Assembly: GCA_040882225.1 (NCBI GenBank)
Contig: JBBEBR010000003.1
Coordinates: forward strand, 1-64,000
Reading direction: 5' to 3'
Length of the DNA: 64,000 nt
From: Gracilimonas sp040882225
GTDB lineage: Bacteria > Bacteroidota > Rhodothermia > Balneolales > Balneolaceae
Shown: piece after piece, positions 42,338-51,095 of the stretch
How positions within the stretch are numbered: the first letter of the stretch is position 1
Layout of the letters: every line of letters begins with the position of its first letter
Translations under genes and position numbers: made by a program
The notes under the pieces: generated by a model
Database searches by the model: none
What the model saw: the letters and a program-made list of their open reading frames with translations, nothing else
What the model was told of the DNA's origin: nothing

Positions 42338-44758
42338 TCAAAATGACCACTTTACCTGGAACAGGAAGTTTCTGCCCGCCTGTGGATAGTAGTAGTTATA
42401 GTAAATAGGCTGCCCGCTTTCAATCCAGCCAAAGGTGTAGCCGTTGGTTTCGTATTCAGTATCGAAAAGATTACTTACCTGTAATGTGGCTGTAATTCCC
42501 TTCAACAGATCGATATTATCCAAAGCATAACTCAGCCGAAGGTCACTAACCAAGTACGGATCAATTGAGCGGCTTTCTTTCTGGGTGTTGTCCAGATATT
42601 GGCGGGAAACATACTTCGTAATAAACTCGGCATTAAGGCTTCCCTCAGTAAAACCGATTACAGAGTTTCCAATAAAAGAAGAGGAGAAGGCGATGTCGGT
42701 ATTCTCGAACACTTCTTCCTCTTGGTAGTAATTGAAGTTCTCATCGTAAGCATCCATGAATTGAGTGAACTCCACAATTTTATTTTGACTGAGGGTGGCG
42801 TTCAATCCAAGGCTAAACTGATTGGACAGGCTGACTCCACCTTGCAGCTCCAAACCTACCCGATAACTTTCCGGTACATTCTGGCGAACATAAGCTCCAA
42901 CATCATTAATCTCACCGGTCAGCACTAACTGATCGCGATAAAACATTCCGTACAGATTCGCCCCAATGAAATACCGGCTGTAATCGGCACGATAACCGGC
43001 TTCCACATTGTACAATTTCTCGGCTTCTGGGCGGCTTTCCGCTGTAGAATTTACGTACTCATCACGGGTTGGCTCCTTACTGCCTACGGCAAAAGAGGCA
43101 TACATTCGCCGGCCATCATCCATATTATAAACCACTCCGAACTTTGGGTTGAAGAACAGCAGCTCATCCCTTTGCTGAAGTGCAACCAGTTCATCCTGAA
43201 TAATATCATTTCCCAAAAATTCATACTCAATTCTATGTATCTGAAGATCAAGATATGAATTCAGGTTTTCGGTTAGTTTATACTGAAGCTTCCCATATAT
43301 ATTGAAATCATTTTTAATGCCTTCGTTGTCATAATACCGCTCATCGTTTTCGCTGTTGCCGGCATATCTCGCCCAAATTACTTCCCCGAAATGAGCCCCT
43401 TCATAGCGGCTGATTCCGCCACCTAAGCTCAAATTCCATACATCAGAATGCGTGTATTTCGTAGAAAAGATGCTGCCGTAATAATCATTATCGAGCCAGC
43501 GCCGTCGGATTAAATCCGAGCTTTCAGGATCTCCGGAATTTGCGGGACTGATTCCATAGTCGGCCAAATCTTCATCCGCTTTATACTCCTCATAAAAGCC
43601 AAATCCTTTGGTATAAAAAAGAGAAGCATTCGCAGTCCAGTTATCCTGAAGTTTGTACGAATAATGCAGCTGATAATAATTCTGCTGATAATCATCTACC
43701 TGATTGCCATAAGGCTCGCCCGCACGTTCCGTTCCGGCTTCGTTAAAAGTCCGGTCGATTTCCATCACACTTTCCTCAACACCATACCAAGCCTGATAGG
43801 TCACTTCTTTTCCCGTGAAAATATCCGCTTTTAGCAGACTGCGTTCTCCGTGTTTTGAAGCCGAAAGGAAGTAAGAATCGAGATCGGCAGAAGCACGATC
43901 AATGTAACCGTCCGATTGAATTTTGGAAAGCCGGCCTTCAAATTGCCAGCCGTTTTCCATCAAACCGGAACCTAATTTCACATTGTATTTTTGTGTGTTA
44001 AAAGAACCAACACCGGTGTTTACTTCGCCAAAAGGTTCCACTTCCGAAGAACTTGTTTGCAGGTTGATGGAAGCTCCAATCGCCCCGGCGCCATTAGTAG
44101 AAGTTCCTACTCCACGCTGCACCTGTATGTTTTCGATGGATGAAGCCAAATCGGGCAAATCAACCCAAAAAACTCCGTGCGATTCGGCATCATTCAGCGG
44201 AATTCCATTGATGGTTACGTTAATCCGGGCAGGATCAACTCCACGAACACGGATGCCTGTATAACCAACTCCGGCTCCCGCATCGGAAGTGGTTGTTACC
44301 GACGTCAGGTTTTGAAGCAGATAGGGAACATCCTGCCCCAGGTTTCTCCGTTCAATCTCGGCTCGCTCTACATTGCTGTAGGTGATGGGCGTGGCGTCAT
44401 CAACCCGAACGGCCTGAACAAAAATATCATCTCCGATAAAAGTATCCGGGTACATAAATACTTCTAAACGGCGCTGGTTATTCGTCACTTTTATCTCCTG
44501 ATCTTTGTAGCCAAGGTAGGAGATTAGAAGTGATTGCTCGCCGTCATCCGAAAGCCGGAATTCGAAGGAGCCGTCGTCTTGCGTAACAGCGCCACGGGTG
44601 GTTCCGACTTGGCGAATAGCTGCGCCCGGAAGCGGATCTTTTGATTGAGCGTCAAGCACCTTTCCGGTAACGGTTTGGGCTTGTACATTCTGCGTGAACA
44701 GAATAGGTAACGAGAAAAGAATAGCCGCAAATAACGGCTTAGTAATAGAATTAAACAT
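42338..44758 (-). CDS. TonB-dependent receptor, probable thiamine (or precursor) transporter
   Basis: This is an 806-residue outer-membrane protein. I place the start at 44758 because GGAGG lies five bases upstream; the ATG at 44770 would overlap that site. Signal peptide to about QNVQAQ, then a carboxypeptidase-regulatory-like domain (TVTGKVLDAQSKDPLPGAAI, about 28-105), plug domain (about 120-230: IRVRGVDPARINVTINGIPLN) and a 22-strand barrel ending in WSF. The gene is preceded by a TPP riboswitch, so its substrate is most likely thiamine or a thiamine precursor, as for Bacteroidota Omr1-type receptors. No plug features tell the substrate directly. Monocistronic with its own terminator. Confidence 0.9.
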   Translation of the reverse strand: MFNSITKPLFAAILFSLPILFTQNVQAQTVTGKVLDAQSKDPLPGAAIRQVGTTRGAVTQDDGSFEFRLSDDGEQSLLISYLGYKDQEIKVTNNQRRLEVFMYPDTFIGDDIFVQAVRVDDATPITYSNVERAEIERRNLGQDVPYLLQNLTSVTTTSDAGAGVGYTGIRVRGVDPARINVTINGIPLNDAESHGVFWVDLPDLASSIENIQVQRGVGTSTNGAGAIGASINLQTSSSEVEPFGEVNTGVGSFNTQKYNVKLGSGLMENGWQFEGRLSKIQSDGYIDRASADLDSYFLSASKHGERSLLKADIFTGKEVTYQAWYGVEESVMEIDRTFNEAGTERAGEPYGNQVDDYQQNYYQLHYSYKLQDNWTANASLFYTKGFGFYEEYKADEDLADYGISPANSGDPESSDLIRRRWLDNDYYGSIFSTKYTHSDVWNLSLGGGISRYEGAHFGEVIWARYAGNSENDERYYDNEGIKNDFNIYGKLQYKLTENLNSYLDLQIHRIEYEFLGNDIIQDELVALQQRDELLFFNPKFGVVYNMDDGRRMYASFAVGSKEPTRDEYVNSTAESRPEAEKLYNVEAGYRADYSRYFIGANLYGMFYRDQLVLTGEINDVGAYVRQNVPESYRVGLELQGGVSLSNQFSLGLNATLSQNKIVEFTQFMDAYDENFNYYQEEEVFENTDIAFSSSFIGNSVIGFTEGSLNAEFITKYVSRQYLDNTQKESRSIDPYLVSDLRLSYALDNIDLLKGITATLQVSNLFDTEYETNGYTFGWIESGQPIYYNYYYPQAGRNFLFQVKWSF

Positions 44759-44763
44759 GAAAT

Positions 44764-44791
44764 CCTCCATTTAGATACAGATTAATGGAGG
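44764..44791 (-). promoter_or_regulatory. RBS-sequestering hairpin of the TPP riboswitch
   Basis: On the minus strand CCTCCATT (44791-44784) pairs perfectly with AATGGAGG (44771-44764). The second arm contains the GGAGG ribosome binding site of the receptor gene. The stem lies between the aptamer and the start codon, so it can block translation and is the natural expression platform. Confidence 0.75.
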
Positions 44792-44817
44792 AGGTTAACT
44801 TGCGTACTGTGCGGTAA

Positions 44818-44897
44818 ACAGGTTTCCCTACGCCGGTATTATCCGGTTCAGGTAATCAGGGTGTAATCTCAGCCCGCTATGCAAGCACCCCCAACCT
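44818..44897 (-). promoter_or_regulatory. TPP (thiamine pyrophosphate) riboswitch, THI element
   Basis: Read on the minus strand it has GGGGGTGC, then GGGCTGAGATTACACCCT, GAACCGGAT, AATACCGGCGTAGGGAAA: the P1-P3 side with CTGAGA and the P4-P5 side with ACCGG and the 3' GGGAAA closing strand. These are the invariant elements of the THI box. Thiamine pyrophosphate binding is expected to turn the receptor gene off through the hairpin at 44764-44791. Confidence 0.95.
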
Positions 44898-45017
44898 TGA
44901 GATGCAAAACTACGGGTTTCTTAAAACTATATCTATGAATTTGGTAGAATTTTTTAACCTCCTAAAGTGGCGTATTAGATCCATGTTTTATATTATCTTG
45001 AAACAATTGAATTTATT

Positions 45018-45794
45018 ATGGTTAAAATAATTTCTTTTTTGATAGTCATGTTACTCTTCAATGGCTGCTTTAATGGACTTCGTTGCCTGAGATTTAGTTA
45101 CGCTGAAAAAGAAGGTTCTTATAGCACCAATGTAGTACCTACTCAATATATAGCAATTGGTGATACTGTTCATTTCAATACCAATACGTACTGGAATTAT
45201 AGATATGACTGTATGGATTATGGAGACGATCCAGAGTTGTCCAGTCTTATTGTTGATTCAAGAAATGTTGAGCTGTATAACCAGGGAAATTCAGTTTTTA
45301 TAGTTGGGAAGAAGCTGGGTACATATAAAGCAAGTATCGTAGGTAGTGTTTATTTAGTTCGGGATTACGTCTCTAATCGTTATGCGGTCCCTTTAACTTT
45401 TGATATCGTTGTTGAAAGTGAAAGAAGAAACAATTTTCGCCAAAGATTTACACTAAAAAATGATTTCAAAATTGATACTCTTCTTATTGATAAAAGAGAC
45501 AATGATAAGAACATATTTGATTTAACAGTTCAATATTCACCAGAAACTGAGGCTCAAAACATTACCGATATTCAGGCCCATTGGGGTCTTTATCCATTTT
45601 TGGAACTTGATTCATTGAAACAGCATAATTTTGCCTTATTAGCGAAACATGATTTTGGGAATACATTCTTCTTCAGACCGGATACCTTGTACAAATTCTA
45701 CTATACCTATGTACACCTGTCTGTTTCTGAAAATAATATTAGTGAATCTTTCGGGCGTACTTTTATACTCGATTTTAGCGAATATGCAGATTGA
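45018..45794 (+). CDS. Lipoprotein of unknown function, AT-rich
   Basis: This 258-residue protein has a signal peptide with lipobox LLFNGC (Cys about 17). The mature part looks beta-rich, with paired Cys at about 24 and 65 (LRCLRF, YRYDCMDYGDD). An N-terminal half (about 30-135) with IAIGDTVHFNTNTYWNYR resembles an Ig-like or bacterial Ig domain. No family is recognised. Codon use is more AT-rich than its neighbours, suggesting transfer. Single gene after the riboswitch region, opposite strand. Confidence 0.65.
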   Translation: MVKIISFLIVMLLFNGCFNGLRCLRFSYAEKEGSYSTNVVPTQYIAIGDTVHFNTNTYWNYRYDCMDYGDDPELSSLIVDSRNVELYNQGNSVFIVGKKLGTYKASIVGSVYLVRDYVSNRYAVPLTFDIVVESERRNNFRQRFTLKNDFKIDTLLIDKRDNDKNIFDLTVQYSPETEAQNITDIQAHWGLYPFLELDSLKQHNFALLAKHDFGNTFFFRPDTLYKFYYTYVHLSVSENNISESFGRTFILDFSEYAD

Positions 45795-46211
45795 ATTGTT
45801 TTACTTTTGAAGCCTCAATTCGGTTTAAAAAACACACAACTCAGGCTCTCCCAAGGGTTAAAGCTCAAACTTTTCCCGTTCGAAAATCATAAATCATGTT
45901 CAAAAAGATATTTGATAATCGAATTCAGGTTTGAAATAATCCGTCACTTCTCTTGAAGATCCCTTCAAAAAAATACCTAACGAAAGATTTTCGGGAATGT
46001 CCAATCAAGTTTTTCTTGCTGAGTGGCTAAACTATGAAAATAAATCAACCTGACAGCTCTCCCAACTGCTTTTGGCATCAATTCTTCAATTAGAAATCAC
46101 AATCCAGTAGCGTAGGTACTTCGTATGGTTATTAAGAAAACCAGTTGACGCAGCCTGGATAGCTATCCAATGCAGTTACTGAAAAAAATTAATCAATAAA
46201 AATACATCATT
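45795..46211. other. Gap with no gene; leader motif near its right end
   Basis: The left part is degenerate sequence without frames or repeats that I can identify. AAGAAAACCAGTTGACGCAGC at about 46134-46154 resembles the leader at 31203. Confidence 0.5.
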
Positions 46212-47681
46212 ATGATTCGTGATAAAATATTTCTCAAAAAATTACCTTTTCTGTTGGCAGTAGCTTCATTTGCATTAATTACTGCTTGTGGCGGAGACTC
46301 CCCAACAAATACAGAAACCGAGCTTGATTCAGAGGCATATACTTATGCTTTCAACGAAGGGCAAGCTTTAGATAACAAGGATACCGCCTATAGAGGCGAG
46401 CATGAAAGAAATGTTACCGCCGAGGTATCCATAGAAGAAATGGATAATGGAAATGCATCCGTTACCGTAAAATTAGATAATACCATTAGTGGATCTACTT
46501 ATATGGTTCATGTTCATGATGCGGCCGATCCTGCTTCTACTCCAAATGGTACTCCTTATAATGAAACACCAAACGGCGACATTTTTGCTAAAATGCTTGA
46601 ATCCAGTGGCGGCTCAGTTTCCAGCACCAATGAAACCACTATTCCTTACAATGAAGTGATTAGCCACGAGGGATTTTTTGTAGTTCATGATCCTACTCAG
46701 GAATTGAGCACAACAGATCTTACCACCTATCTTGTATTGGGTGTTTTCGCTCAGAGCTTAGGTGCCGGCGAATCTAGCCTGAGAACCGAATCTTTCAGTT
46801 ATGGGTTTAACGAAGGCCAGTTGTTAGATGATGATGAAACCGCTTATGGTGGAGATCATCCCAGAAATCTTTCTGCTACTTTATTGATCGAGGAAAAAGG
46901 TAATGGGAATGCAATTGTAACTGTTTCTTTAGAAAATACTTTAGAAGGATTCGATTACATGGTTCATGCACATGACGCTGCTGATCCCGCTACTACTCCG
47001 AATGGAACGCCGTATAATGAAACGCCAAACGGAAATGTTTTTGCCGGAATGTTAGAGGGTGGTGGTTCAGTTGAGCTTTCTAACGACACAGATGTTTCCT
47101 ATCTGGAACTGATAAATGAGTATGAAGGATTTTTTGTTGTTCATGATCCTACGCAGGATTTAAGCACAACAGACCTTACCACCTATCTTGTTTTAGGTTC
47201 TTTTGCTCAGGATTTAGAAACCGCAGAACCAAAATTAAACTCTCAAACATTTGAGTACAGCTTTAATGAAGGGCAGGCTCTTGATAATCCGGAAACTGCT
47301 TATGCACAAGATGGAGATCACCCGCGCACTTTATCCGCTACCATGCTGGTGGAAGAACTACTGAATGGACGAGCGAATATCACCGTTACTTTGAGCAATA
47401 CGCTTAACGGTGAAACGTACAATGTTCATTCGCATGATGCTGCAGATCCAAACACAACAGAAAATGGCACCCCGTACAATGAAACACCCAACGCTGACGT
47501 ATTTGTAGCAATGCTTGAAGGAAATGGTGACTCTGTAAATAGTTCTAATGAAACAGAAGACATCCTATATCGAGATTTGATTAATGAGTACGAAGGTTTC
47601 TTTGTAGTTCATGATCCGACACAAGATATCAGTACTACCGATTTAACCACATACCTGATTTTAGGCTTAACAGCCAGATAA
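46212..47681 (+). CDS. Lipoprotein with three tandem copies of an unrecognised His-containing domain
   Basis: This 489-residue protein has a signal peptide with lipobox ITAC (Cys about 26). Three repeats of about 145 residues follow (about 40-185, 190-335, 340-489). Each begins with YxFNEGQ-LD, has HPRNLSA-type and TVxLxNTL strands, the motif VHxHDAADP, NGTPYNETPN, and FFVVHDPTQ with STTDLTTYL. The histidines (VHxH, HD) are kept in all three copies, resembling a metal site; CHRD-like domains have a similar HxH. I do not recognise the domain. Export and repeats fit a surface or metal-binding protein. A strong terminator follows. Confidence 0.8.
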   Translation: MIRDKIFLKKLPFLLAVASFALITACGGDSPTNTETELDSEAYTYAFNEGQALDNKDTAYRGEHERNVTAEVSIEEMDNGNASVTVKLDNTISGSTYMVHVHDAADPASTPNGTPYNETPNGDIFAKMLESSGGSVSSTNETTIPYNEVISHEGFFVVHDPTQELSTTDLTTYLVLGVFAQSLGAGESSLRTESFSYGFNEGQLLDDDETAYGGDHPRNLSATLLIEEKGNGNAIVTVSLENTLEGFDYMVHAHDAADPATTPNGTPYNETPNGNVFAGMLEGGGSVELSNDTDVSYLELINEYEGFFVVHDPTQDLSTTDLTTYLVLGSFAQDLETAEPKLNSQTFEYSFNEGQALDNPETAYAQDGDHPRTLSATMLVEELLNGRANITVTLSNTLNGETYNVHSHDAADPNTTENGTPYNETPNADVFVAMLEGNGDSVNSSNETEDILYRDLINEYEGFFVVHDPTQDISTTDLTTYLILGLTAR

Positions 47682-47701
47682 ATTTATCATAAATAACCCT
47701 C

Positions 47702-47739
47702 AAAGGCCGGAAGATTAGTTTCTTTCGGCCTTTTTTTTT
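47702..47739 (+). terminator. Rho-independent terminator of the triple-repeat lipoprotein gene
   Basis: AAAGGCCGGAA pairs with TTTCGGCCTTT (one mismatch), followed by eight or nine T residues. Confidence 0.85.
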
Positions 47740-47945
47740 GATCTGATTTAGGGATCATTAACGTAACACCTCTCGATTCCTTTTGTCTCCAAAGCTATAG
47801 AACGGGAATCCAAAATTGACACTCCGAATAATCTTTGGGAAAGTTACTTTCCATCACTCGGCTCACTCTGAACAGGACAATAACGAAGACCTCAAAGAGG
47901 GCCGAGCGATGGAGGTTTTGGAGCTGATTCTTGTTCCAGGGTTTT

Positions 47946-47987
47946 CGGCTCAGCGAGCCGAGGTACATATAGCGGCTCGCTGAGCCG
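47946..47987. repeat. Paired palindromic repeat CGGCTC..GAGCCG, second locus
   Basis: CGGCTCAGCGAGCCG (47946-47960) and its complement CGGCTCGCTGAGCCG (47973-47987), 12-base spacer with GGTACATAT. Same family as 34098-34144 and 10157-10171. Confidence 0.85.
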
Positions 47988-48315
47988 TTTATTCCTCATT
48001 ACATTCAGAAACCTGAGCTTTTATCTGAATGATCAATGATTTTCGAACGATGAAATCCGAGTTAATCCATTAGTGCTTCTTTAAATTCCCCTGCAGGAAT
48101 GAAGTGGTAGCATCCGCCATCGGCGGGTGGCGGAGTAGCCGAAGCCTGCAAAAAAAGCAATAACATGACCGAGAGGAAAAGTTGTAGTGAAAGGAATACC
48201 TTCAAATCTGTTTCTGAATGAAATAAATGCCGAAGGCATCCCCTGCGGAAGCAAGAATCTGACTCTTTCAGAGGGGAGTTTTTAAAATCTGAGGTTTATA
48301 GGCTATCAGCTAAAA

Positions 48316-49104
48316 TTAGCTTTGGTTGCCGACCAGGAACATTTCTCCGCTTGGCTGTGGTAAGCCACCTTTAGGTTCAAGCGTTATGGCAAAAGTATTG
48401 GCATTTGCTGATGGGCTTTCGTTCAAGCTCTCCACTTTGAAAAACAGCTCTGGGGAAGTTTCATCAAAATTAAACACACCGGCCGGGATTGGACTTTGGC
48501 CATCTTTTATCAGCCATAATTGATAATCTTTATTTTGCGGGGGAACGGGAAGATTTGCAAGCTGTAAAATAGCTTGTCGATTTTCAGTATCCCAAAGGAT
48601 CTTTCCATATCCATTGGGACTCGCCTCTAATCCACCCATTATTACCAATCGTACTTCTTTGGCGGCAAGTACATTTAGAAGCTGATCTTGCCGTTCAAGC
48701 TCGCTCTGTAGTTCCGTTATAACTGCTTGTTGCTGCCCTACAGTATTAGTGAGGTCTAAGCTGTAGTAAGCCAGCCCTAACATGGCAGCAAGCAAAATAC
48801 CTGCTGCTAATTTCAACGTCCACATAGGTAAAATGGAGGGGGCTTTATTTTCTCGAGAATTATTAGGCTTATCTAAATTATCAAAAATGTGTTCTTCTAC
48901 TTCGGGCGATGGAGAAACAGGCGCTAAAGACAAAGGGAATTCTTCACTAAGCAGCTTCATATCCTCATATACTTTTCTTTCTTCAGACAAAGCATTTCGT
49001 AGCAGCTCTTCAAAATGTACACGATCCTCTTCATCAAGAGCATCAAGCACGAACCCCGCACAAAGGGCGTTGAAATCGTTATGTTGATCGTAGTTACTCA
49101 TCAA
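48316..49104 (-). CDS. Anti-sigma factor, RskA family
   Basis: This 262-residue membrane protein has a cytosolic N-terminal zinc-less anti-sigma-like segment (NALCAGFVLDALDEEDRVHFEELL), a membrane helix (WTLKLAAGILLAAMLGLAYY, about 94-113), and a periplasmic anti-sigma-K domain (about 150-262): ILQLANLPVPPQNKDYQLW, PAGVFNF and FAITLEPKGG. It holds the co-encoded sigma factor at the membrane until a signal releases it. Overlaps the sigma gene by 11 bases. Confidence 0.9.
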   Translation of the reverse strand: MMSNYDQHNDFNALCAGFVLDALDEEDRVHFEELLRNALSEERKVYEDMKLLSEEFPLSLAPVSPSPEVEEHIFDNLDKPNNSRENKAPSILPMWTLKLAAGILLAAMLGLAYYSLDLTNTVGQQQAVITELQSELERQDQLLNVLAAKEVRLVIMGGLEASPNGYGKILWDTENRQAILQLANLPVPPQNKDYQLWLIKDGQSPIPAGVFNFDETSPELFFKVESLNESPSANANTFAITLEPKGGLPQPSGEMFLVGNQS

Positions 49105-49717
49105 TTTCGCTGGGTATCAATAATGCTTTGAGTTTTATCATCCCTTGTCTCATTCGGTATTTTACCGTGCCAAGCGGGATATTCATGTGTACTGATATTT
49201 CAGATTGAGTCAGCCCCTGAAAATAGGCTACATGCAAAACTTCCCGTTCTTTTGGGTCAATTTTTTTTAATGCCTTCCTCAAAAGAGAGGCCCGTTCCGA
49301 TAACTCTAAATTTTCATGGGGGGAATTCTCTTCGCTTTCAGGCGTAAAAGTAAAATCATTAATCACATGAACACTTTTTCTTGCGTCTTTAAACGCCCTT
49401 GAACGTGTTCTGTCTATTGCTTTGTTTCGCGCCATGGTTATTAAAAAGCTATACGCATTTCCCTTTCTTGCATCAAATTGGTTAATTTTTTCCCAAGCTT
49501 GGGTAATTACTTCCTGAAGGCAGTCTTCTGCTTCTTCCCGGCTTTTTAGGATGGAAAGAATGAGGCTGTATAGCACATTTTTATATCTTCTATATAATAA
49601 GCGCAAAGCCTCCTTATCTCCATTTTGTATCCGATGCATCCATTCTCGCTCTTCATCTTTCGATTGAATGGCGAAACCCACAAGATAAACCAACCAATAA
49701 ATTATTAAGTACTGCAT
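49094..49717 (-). CDS. ECF RNA polymerase sigma factor (SigK-like)
   Basis: This is a 207-residue protein from the first ATG at 49717. A hydrophobic start (about residues 3-15) is odd, so a GTG at 49681 (starting near GFAIQSKDEEREW) may be the true start; the end is certain. Region 2: GDKEALRLLYRRYKNVLYSL and AEDCLQEVITQAWEKINQF. Region 4: LTQSEISVHMNIPLGTVKYRM. Pairing with an RskA anti-sigma is typical. The divergent operon starting at 50034 is the obvious candidate target. Confidence 0.88.
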   Translation of the reverse strand: MQYLIIYWLVYLVGFAIQSKDEEREWMHRIQNGDKEALRLLYRRYKNVLYSLILSILKSREEAEDCLQEVITQAWEKINQFDARKGNAYSFLITMARNKAIDRTRSRAFKDARKSVHVINDFTFTPESEENSPHENLELSERASLLRKALKKIDPKEREVLHVAYFQGLTQSEISVHMNIPLGTVKYRMRQGMIKLKALLIPSEIDE

Positions 49718-49839
49718 ATATATACGAAAAGTAGTCTCAGTTGGATTGAAAGTGGCTCTATTTCTAAGCAAGAGGATAATAACGTTTTTAAGTTAAAGAA
49801 GTACAACTCCGTCATTAACCTATTGTGGGATGTCACAGG

Positions 49840-49900
49840 CCTGTCAGCTTTTATGAGGAGATAGATGGAATTGATCCTGATAATTTTGAAACCTGACAAG
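49840..49900. repeat. 61-bp dispersed hairpin element, copy 2
   Basis: Same plan as 34172-34231: CCTGTCAG, ATAGATGGAAT, then TTTGAAACCTGACA; ends form an inverted repeat with a few mismatches. It sits in the divergent gap between the sigma gene and the Rieske operon. Confidence 0.75.
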
Positions 49901-50033
49901 ACACTAATACACCGGTTTATGCTTACATGACGGTTTCTAACAACATTCCCATCCATCCAAAAAGCCATTACGTATTAATTTTTGACTACCGGTGATATCC
50001 GCATCAGTGAAATAATTACAAACAACAGTATCT

Positions 50034-50519
50034 ATGATTAAAGAGTTTAAAACCATTTCCAGAAAAGATTTTTTAAAAACCGCAGGCTCAACTGCTTTAT
50101 TTGCGGCATTAGGGATAAGCATCCACGGCTGTAGTAATGTAACCAACAGTGAATCTGAAATGCCTGATGGAAATTCACCCGGCTCGGATAAAGCTATCAC
50201 TATCGATGGAGATACCATCACCCTGAATTTAAACAATGATGAAATCTCTAAGCTAAAAAATGCCGGAGAATGGCTGCTAATTAGAGGTGCCGACGTGTTG
50301 GTTGTAAATGTGGATGGGAATGTAATCCGGGCATTCACCAGTGTTTGCACACATTCAGGATGTAATACCAGTTGGGCTTTTTCTAACTCCCAATTTGTCT
50401 GCCAATGCCATGGTTCAAAATTCAATACCAGCGGTCAGGTTACTCAGGGGCCTGCGAACAGCGATCTGGAAGAGTTCCAGGTTAGCAGAGATGGCGATAC
50501 CGTTACCATTAACAAATAG
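50034..50519 (+). CDS. Rieske 2Fe-2S protein, exported lipoprotein
   Basis: This 161-residue protein has the Rieske cluster motifs CTHSGC (C105 and H107 ligands, C110 disulfide) and CQCHGS (C123 and H126 ligands, C125 disulfide). The N-terminus (SRKDFLKTAGSTALFAALG) resembles a Tat signal without the second Arg, and ends in HGC, a lipobox-like Cys33. It is small, like b6f/bc1 Rieske proteins but without a cytochrome b neighbour. Probably an envelope electron carrier. First gene of a three-gene operon; the next start is seven bases after its stop. Confidence 0.9.
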   Translation: MIKEFKTISRKDFLKTAGSTALFAALGISIHGCSNVTNSESEMPDGNSPGSDKAITIDGDTITLNLNNDEISKLKNAGEWLLIRGADVLVVNVDGNVIRAFTSVCTHSGCNTSWAFSNSQFVCQCHGSKFNTSGQVTQGPANSDLEEFQVSRDGDTVTINK

Positions 50520-50526
50520 GCGTATC

Positions 50527-51081
50527 ATGAAAAATTCCTTTTTCTTTTTGCTATTGTTTCTTTTAGGACCGGCTTTGCAGCTGAACATTCAGGCTCAATC
50601 CTTTATGTCAGAAGAAGGCTACGCTGAATTTATCTCTTCCGCTCCATTGCTTGAATTTAAAGGGAAAAGTAACAATTTGGCGGGATTGATAGACCTGGAT
50701 GAAAATCTCGTAGATTTTTATATCGACCTGAACACCTTAGATACCGGCATCAGCCTTCGCAACCGGCACATGCGTGATAATTATTTAGAGACTGCCAAAT
50801 ATCCTTACGCCGAGTTTACCGGGAAAATTATCGGCACCTTCGATCCTGAATTAGCGGAAGTGCAACCAGTTCGTGTAGAAGGAATTTTTAAGATACATGG
50901 AGCCAAACGGGAACTGAAAATTGACGGCACAATCGAACCAAAAGAGGAAGGCCTGTTTTTAAAAGCTAACTGGTCGGTCCTGCTCGAGAATTATAACATA
51001 AAACGGCCGCAGGTTATCTTTTATGAGCTGGCTGATGAACAAAAAGTCTCTATTTCAATGCTTCTCAAACCTGTTAACTGA
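50527..51081 (+). CDS. YceI-family exported protein
   Basis: This is a 184-residue protein from the ATG at 50527, where the signal peptide starts (MKNSFFFLLLFLLGPALQ..IQAQ). The YceI domain (about 35-180) has FISSAPLLEFKGKS, IDLNTLDTGISLRNRHMRDNYLET, YPYAEFTGKI and VEGIFKIHGAKREL. YceI proteins are lipocalin-like periplasmic proteins that bind isoprenoid-type lipids, often near respiratory genes. Here it sits in a Rieske operon, which fits a quinone- or redox-linked role. Confidence 0.9.
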   Translation: MKNSFFFLLLFLLGPALQLNIQAQSFMSEEGYAEFISSAPLLEFKGKSNNLAGLIDLDENLVDFYIDLNTLDTGISLRNRHMRDNYLETAKYPYAEFTGKIIGTFDPELAEVQPVRVEGIFKIHGAKRELKIDGTIEPKEEGLFLKANWSVLLENYNIKRPQVIFYELADEQKVSISMLLKPVN

Positions 51082-51095
51082 TATTTAAAAGCTAT

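Larger units (their letters stand above)
47682..48315. repeat. Gene-free region with terminator and several inverted repeats
   Basis: Terminator at 47702-47739; inverted pair CCATCACTCGGC (47851) and GCCGAGCGATGG (47901), one mismatch; the palindromic pair at 47946-47987; a CCGCCATCGGCGGGTGGCGG run at about 48115-48135. There is no gene. Confidence 0.75.

Noticed and set aside
50341..50526. Extending the YceI gene upstream to 50341
   Set aside because: The extra residues are out-of-frame translation of the Rieske gene; the signal peptide starts at 50527.
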